Assembly: GCA_009787135.1 (NCBI GenBank)
Contig: WRGP01000176.1
Location: 1-9,188 of the forward strand
Length of the DNA: 9,188 bases
Direction of reading: 5' to 3'
Origin: Bacillota bacterium
Lineage (GTDB): Bacteria; Bacillota; Clostridia; Christensenellales; Aristaeellaceae
Part shown: positions 4,942 through 9,188 of the stretch, in pieces
Layout: every line of letters begins with the position of its first letter
Numbering within the stretch: the first letter of the stretch is position 1
Notes under the pieces: generated by a model
What the model was told of the DNA's origin: nothing
The model's database searches: none
What the model saw: the letters and a program-made list of their open reading frames with translations, nothing else
Made by a program: the position numbers and the translations under genes

Positions 4942-7900
4942 TCAAAGAAAACTTACCTGGCTCGTTTCCGCAAGCCCCTTCAGCGCGCCAAGCGTCCGCA
5001 TCTGCTCTATCACCGTGCCCGATACCCTGGCGCGAAGCTTCACATCCTCAACGGACATATACGGCCCCGCCTCCCGCGCGCCGCACAGCGCCTGCGCCGC
5101 GGCAAGCCCCAGGCCGGGGATGGAAGTAAACGGAGGCAGGATGCCCTCGTCCAGGACCTGGAACTCCTCGGCGTCCGAGGCGTACAGGTCCACGGGCAGC
5201 AGGCGGACGCCCCGCACCGCCATCTCCAGGGCGATTTCCAAAAGCTGCACCTGCTCGCGCTCCGCGGCGGTCAGTTCCTTCCAGCGGCTGTCAAAATTAT
5301 CCAGCATGCCGCGCAGTTCGTCCGGGCCTTGCCGCATCACGCCGATGTCAAACGCGTCCGCGCGCACCGTATAATAGGCCGCGTAATACGCCTTGGGGTG
5401 GTTCACCTTATACCACGCGATGCGGAGCGCCATGGCGACGTACGCCACCGCGTGCCCCCTTGGAAACAAATACTTGATCTTCTTGCATGAATCAATAAAC
5501 CAATCCGGCGTATCCGCGGCGCGCATGGCCGCCTCCATCTCCGCCGTGAGCCCCTTCCCCCTGCGGACAGATTCCATCGTCTGAAAGGCCATTTTCGGCT
5601 CCACCCCGCGCTGCATCAAGTAATTCATAATGTCGTCGCGCGTGCAGACGCACTCCTTAAGCGTGGCGATACCACCGCCGATGAGCGTTTCCGCGTTGCC
5701 CAGCCAAACGTCCGTCCCATGGGACAGGCCGGAGATACGGATCAGCTCTTCCACGGTGGCCGGCCTTGTCGCCTCCAGCATACCGCGTACAAAGCGCGTG
5801 CCAAACTCAGGAATGCCCAGCGTGCCTGTGTTGCAGCGGATATCCCTGGCCTCAACGGTAAGCGCGGCCGGGCTGACAAACAGCGACATCACCGCCGGGT
5901 CATTGAGCGGGATGCCCCGCGCGCTCACGCCTGTCAGCCGCTCGAGCATCTTGATCATCGTCGGATCGTCGTGGCCTAAGATGTCCAGCTTCACCAGCAC
6001 GTCGTGCATGGAGCCAAAGTCATAATGCGTGGTGATGATCGGGCTGTTCTTCACGTCCGCCGGGTGCTGTATCGCGGTAAACTGATAGATTTCATAGTCC
6101 TTGGGCAGCACGACAATGCCGCCGGGATGCTGGCCCGTCGTTCTCTTGACGCCCACACACCCCTGCACCAGCCGGTTCTTTTCCGCTTCCGTCACCTGCT
6201 GCCCGCGTTCCTCAAGGTATTTGTTCACAAAGCCATAGGCCGTCTTCTCCGCCAGTGTGCCGATGGTGCCCGCGCGAAATACATTGCTCGCGCCAAAGAG
6301 CTCCTCCACATACTTGTGCGCGCGCGGCTGGTACACGCCGGAGAAGTTGAGGTCAATGTCCGGCACCTTATCGCCATAGAAGCCCAGAAATACCTCAAAC
6401 GGGATGTCGAACCCCTCACGGGATAGCGCCGCGCCGCAGACAGGACAGGCTTTGGCCGGCAGGTCCACGCCCGTGGCGGCTGTGTCATCCCACTCCACGT
6501 GGCGGCACTGTGGGCATAGGTAATGCGGCGGCAGTGGGTTCACCTCTGTAATGCCGCAGAGCGTGGCCACAAACGACGAGCCGATTGAGCCGCGCGAACC
6601 AACAAGGTACCCATCCGAAAGAGATTTTTTGACCAGCCTTTCCCCAATCGAATACAGCGTGGCAAAACCGTAGCCAATGATCGAGCCGAGCTCCTTGTGA
6701 ATGCGGTCCTCCACAAGCCCGGGCAGGGTTTCCCCATAAAGCCGGTGCGCCTCGCGCCAGCACATGTCCTGTATCGCTTCGGCCGCGCCCTCAAGAAAGG
6801 GCTGAAAGGTTTCCTTTCCCTCCGGGTGCGGCGGGAAAAGCCTCACATCCCCCACCTTCTCCGCGATACGGTTTGGCGCGTCCACCACAACCTCCATGGC
6901 CTTTTCCGCGCCAAGGTATGCAAACTCCTCCAGCATTTCATCGGTGGTTTTGAAATACAGCGGCGGCTGCAAATCCGGATCTGAAAACTCCAGCCCGGCC
7001 ATGAGGATCGCGCGGAATTTCGCGTCCTCAGGCTTCAAAAAATGCACGTCGCCCGTGGCCACCACCGGCAGGCCGTTCCGCTCGCCAAGCGCCACGATCT
7101 TTCGGTTTATATCCCGCAGCTCCTCCACGTCCTTAAGCCGCCCTTCGCGGATAAGGAATTCGTTGTTGGCCGCGGGCTGAATTTCCAGATAATCATAAAA
7201 CCTGGCGGTTTGGGACAACGTTTTTTCGTCCCTGCCGCTAAGGATAGCTTGGAACAGTTCCCCCGCCTCGCACGCGCTGCCCACGATCAAGCCCTCGCGC
7301 CACTTCTGCAGGAGCGTCCGCGGAATGCGCGGCCTTTTTTGAAAGTAGTTGAGATGCCCCTCGGAGACCAACCGGTTCAGGTTTGTGACGCCTGTTTGGG
7401 ACATGGCCAGCAGCACTACATGGTATGTATCGCCCATCGCCCCGGTGGTAAAGGCATGGTTTAAGGCGGCAAGCGTTTGCGCGTCTTTCTGGCGCGCGAT
7501 TTGCAGCAGCTTGATGAGCGCCTGGGCCGTAGCACGGGCGTCATGCACGGCGCGATGCGCGTTCTCAAGGCTTACGCCCAAGTGGCGGCAGACCGTCTCC
7601 AGCTTGTGGCGGCTGAGCGACGGAAGCGCCTGCCTGGCAAAGGCGAGCGTATCCACCACCGGCCCGTCCCATGATCTGCCCAAGCGCTGCAGCTCGGCCT
7701 TGAGAAACGCGATATCAAACGCGGCGTTGTGGGCCGCCACCGGCGCGTCACCGATAAAATCCAGCAGCCCCCGCGCGGCGTCGGCAAAACGCGGCGCGCC
7801 TGCCAGCATGCCCGAGTCAATGCCCGTAATGCGCGTGATCTTGGCAGGCACAGGGATGCCGGGATCGATGAACAGGGACATCTCATCCTCCACCGCGCCG

Positions 7901-9188
7901 CCCCGCACGCGCACCGCGCCGATCTCGATGATCCGGTCGCTTCGCGCCGTAAGGCCGGTGGTCTCAAAATCCAGCACTACAAGCTGCGTATCGATGGGCC
8001 AATCCACATCGCCCGTATAGATCATGGCCTCATCCACCAGATACCCCTCCAGGCCGGGGATCAGCTTGATCTTATGCTTGCCCGCCGCCGCGAACGCGTC
8101 CGGAAACGCCTGCACAACCCCGTGATCCGTCACCGCCACGGCGGGATGCCCAAAGGCCGCGGCCTGCGCGATGAGGCTCTCCGCGGAGCTGACGGCGTCC
8201 ATGGCACTCATCTGCGTGTGCAGGTGCAGCTCCACACGCTTTCGCTCGGCTGTATCTTCCCGTTTTGGCGCTTCGGCCTCTTCTATATCGGTGATCATCA
8301 CGACCGGCTCGCGCGCGAACTTGTCATACTGGCAGTCCCCGCGCACCTTGAGCCACTGGCCGGCCTTTATCCGCTCCGCGACACCCTCCACGCGGCTTAA
8401 CTCCTCCTGCGCGGGCGGCCCGCCTTCCCCATCCCCTGTGAACTTCCGGCCGCGGCAGCGCAAAAACAGCTTGCAGCCGATGGTGGCCGTATAGTCTGTC
8501 AAACCAAAGGAAATCAGCCGCATCTCGCCGCCTTTGAGCTCCTTTGCCTCAGCGCCCACCACCTCACCCTGGATGGTGACGCGCCCGCTGTCCTCGCGCA
8601 GCGCCCCCACCGGCGTGGGCGCGTCCTTGATCGCCTTGCCGAAAATGCGGCGCTCGCGCTTCTGAGGTGATTGTGTATACGCTTCGGCCTGAGAAACCTG
8701 CGCCGCGGCAACAGCCTCCTCCGCCTTTTCCTGCAGCGAGGCAAGCCGCTCGCGCTGTGCCTTCACGTCCTCCTCGCACAGGAGCACGGTTTCCACGTTC
8801 AGCCGGAATACGTCAAACATCAAAGCGGTCAGGCGCTTATCAAGCTCCACATGGCGCACATACTGAAGCGCCGCCTCCGACGACACCGACACGCGCACGC
8901 GATCCTCCGTAAGCGACCAAGCCGCGTCGGTAAGCCATGGCCGGATGCCCGGGAAGGAGCGCGCCAGACAATCCGTTAAAAACGGCGTAAACTGCGCGAG
9001 GTCGCGCCTTGCTTCCTCAGCCAGCGCCGGGCTGCATACGCGAAGCGACACCCGCATACCGGCGAAACGCCGTTGCAGGGCGTTTCGAACGCGCAGGTAT
9101 TCCTTCTCCTCTACAAGCCTGTCCGACAAAAAGCAGACGAGAAGCTTCGTCGCGTCCCGGTCCACCAGCACCTTTTCCAGCGTCAGGC
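4942..9188 (-). CDS. polC: DNA polymerase III alpha subunit, PolC type (5' end outside the window)
   Basis: The replicative DNA polymerase with built-in 3'-5' proofreading. The frame is open to the right edge. Counting from the GTG at 9171 gives 1409 residues (family about 1430-1450), but LTLEKV upstream in frame continues the conserved N-terminal domain, so the real start lies beyond 9188. Domains by that count are: N-terminal domain 1-160; OB fold about 195-300; PHP first half 312-380 (HLHTQMSAMDAV, TDHGVVQAFPD); inserted DEDDh exonuclease 397-557 (Asp401/Glu403, HNAAFD with Asp486, His539/His543 region with Asp544); PHP second half to about 740; then the polymerase core. The core has SRGSIGSS at 859, a zinc module (Cys886, Cys889, Cys909, Cys912), the catalytic PDIDLNF (Asp938, Asp940), HPGGIVVLP at 1015 and Asp1063 in KLDILGHDDPT. 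A helix-hairpin-helix (IPGLGLAAAQAL, 1351) is followed by a C-terminal QVSFL at the clamp-binding position. All catalytic residues are present. Confidence 0.98.
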   Translation of the reverse strand, partial: LTLEKVLVDRDATKLLVCFLSDRLVEEKEYLRVRNALQRRFAGMRVSLRVCSPALAEEARRDLAQFTPFLTDCLARSFPGIRPWLTDAAWSLTEDRVRVSVSSEAALQYVRHVELDKRLTALMFDVFRLNVETVLLCEEDVKAQRERLASLQEKAEEAVAAAQVSQAEAYTQSPQKRERRIFGKAIKDAPTPVGALREDSGRVTIQGEVVGAEAKELKGGEMRLISFGLTDYTATIGCKLFLRCRGRKFTGDGEGGPPAQEELSRVEGVAERIKAGQWLKVRGDCQYDKFAREPVVMITDIEEAEAPKREDTAERKRVELHLHTQMSAMDAVSSAESLIAQAAAFGHPAVAVTDHGVVQAFPDAFAAAGKHKIKLIPGLEGYLVDEAMIYTGDVDWPIDTQLVVLDFETTGLTARSDRIIEIGAVRVRGGAVEDEMSLFIDPGIPVPAKITRITGIDSGMLAGAPRFADAARGLLDFIGDAPVAAHNAAFDIAFLKAELQRLGRSWDGPVVDTLAFARQALPSLSRHKLETVCRHLGVSLENAHRAVHDARATAQALIKLLQIARQKDAQTLAALNHAFTTGAMGDTYHVVLLAMSQTGVTNLNRLVSEGHLNYFQKRPRIPRTLLQKWREGLIVGSACEAGELFQAILSGRDEKTLSQTARFYDYLEIQPAANNEFLIREGRLKDVEELRDINRKIVALGERNGLPVVATGDVHFLKPEDAKFRAILMAGLEFSDPDLQPPLYFKTTDEMLEEFAYLGAEKAMEVVVDAPNRIAEKVGDVRLFPPHPEGKETFQPFLEGAAEAIQDMCWREAHRLYGETLPGLVEDRIHKELGSIIGYGFATLYSIGERLVKKSLSDGYLVGSRGSIGSSFVATLCGITEVNPLPPHYLCPQCRHVEWDDTAATGVDLPAKACPVCGAALSREGFDIPFEVFLGFYGDKVPDIDLNFSGVYQPRAHKYVEELFGASNVFRAGTIGTLAEKTAYGFVNKYLEERGQQVTEAEKNRLVQGCVGVKRTTGQHPGGIVVLPKDYEIYQFTAIQHPADVKNSPIITTHYDFGSMHDVLVKLDILGHDDPTMIKMLERLTGVSARGIPLNDPAVMSLFVSPAALTVEARDIRCNTGTLGIPEFGTRFVRGMLEATRPATVEELIRISGLSHGTDVWLGNAETLIGGGIATLKECVCTRDDIMNYLMQRGVEPKMAFQTMESVRRGKGLTAEMEAAMRAADTPDWFIDSCKKIKYLFPRGHAVAYVAMALRIAWYKVNHPKAYYAAYYTVRADAFDIGVMRQGPDELRGMLDNFDSRWKELTAAEREQVQLLEIALEMAVRGVRLLPVDLYASDAEEFQVLDEGILPPFTSIPGLGLAAAQALCGAREAGPYMSVEDVKLRARVSGTVIEQMRTLGALKGLAETSQVSFL

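Noticed and set aside
4567..5490. Long plus-strand frame (307 codons) across the VOC fragment and the end of polC
   Set aside because: It has no recognisable domain, is rich in Arg, His and Pro, and lies antisense to well-conserved polC. It is a by-product of GC-rich third positions.
7349..8400. Two overlapping 223-codon plus-strand frames opposite polC
   Set aside because: Shadows of the exonuclease and PHP-coding region of polC; composition is low-complexity Arg/Ala/Ser-rich.

Overview
The window looks like a chromosomal segment of an endospore-forming, fairly GC-rich member of the Bacillota (class Clostridia is my best guess). Two things point there. A spoVAC-spoVAD-spoVAE cluster occurs only in spore formers. 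The largest gene is the PolC-type replicative polymerase (OB fold, PHP domain split by an inserted DEDDh exonuclease), which is typical of low-GC Gram-positive lineages, although this genome is itself GC-rich. No tRNA, rRNA, CRISPR array, insertion sequence or phage gene was seen.

Layout from left to right. Positions 1-35 (minus) may hold the start of a divergent gene leaving the window. Positions 187-1386 (plus) encode an exported or membrane-anchored protein with an SH3-like domain and about seven TPR repeats; its 3' half is clearly more AT-rich than the rest of the window. Positions 1387-1684 hold a possible remnant of a small minus-strand membrane protein and two hairpin terminators in opposite orientation, one for the TPR gene and one for the spoVA operon. 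Positions 1685-3685 (minus) are the spoVA operon: a 43-codon ORF of unknown function whose stop overlaps the spoVAC start, then spoVAC, spoVAD and spoVAE, tightly packed. Positions 3686-3763 are a compact divergent promoter region with a candidate forespore (sigma F/G) promoter to the left and an extended -10 promoter to the right. The right-hand promoter should start transcription on the ATG of a TIM-barrel gene at 3764-4585. Positions 4586-4665 are a short convergent spacer with small hairpins. Positions 4666-4941 (minus) are a 5'-truncated VOC/glyoxalase-like gene directly after polC and in the same frame. Positions 4942-9188 (minus) are polC, whose N-terminus runs off the right edge.

Functionally, the SpoVA proteins belong to one system: the inner-membrane channel that moves Ca-dipicolinate into the forespore and out at germination. 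PolC is the essential leading-strand replicase. The TPR protein and the TIM-barrel protein have no assigned pathway from this window. No clear new multi-gene system is visible. The points most worth checking are the small ORF translationally coupled to spoVAC, the probable leaderless TIM-barrel gene, the repeat-built loop that removes a metal-ligand Asp in that protein, and the polC-VOC junction.
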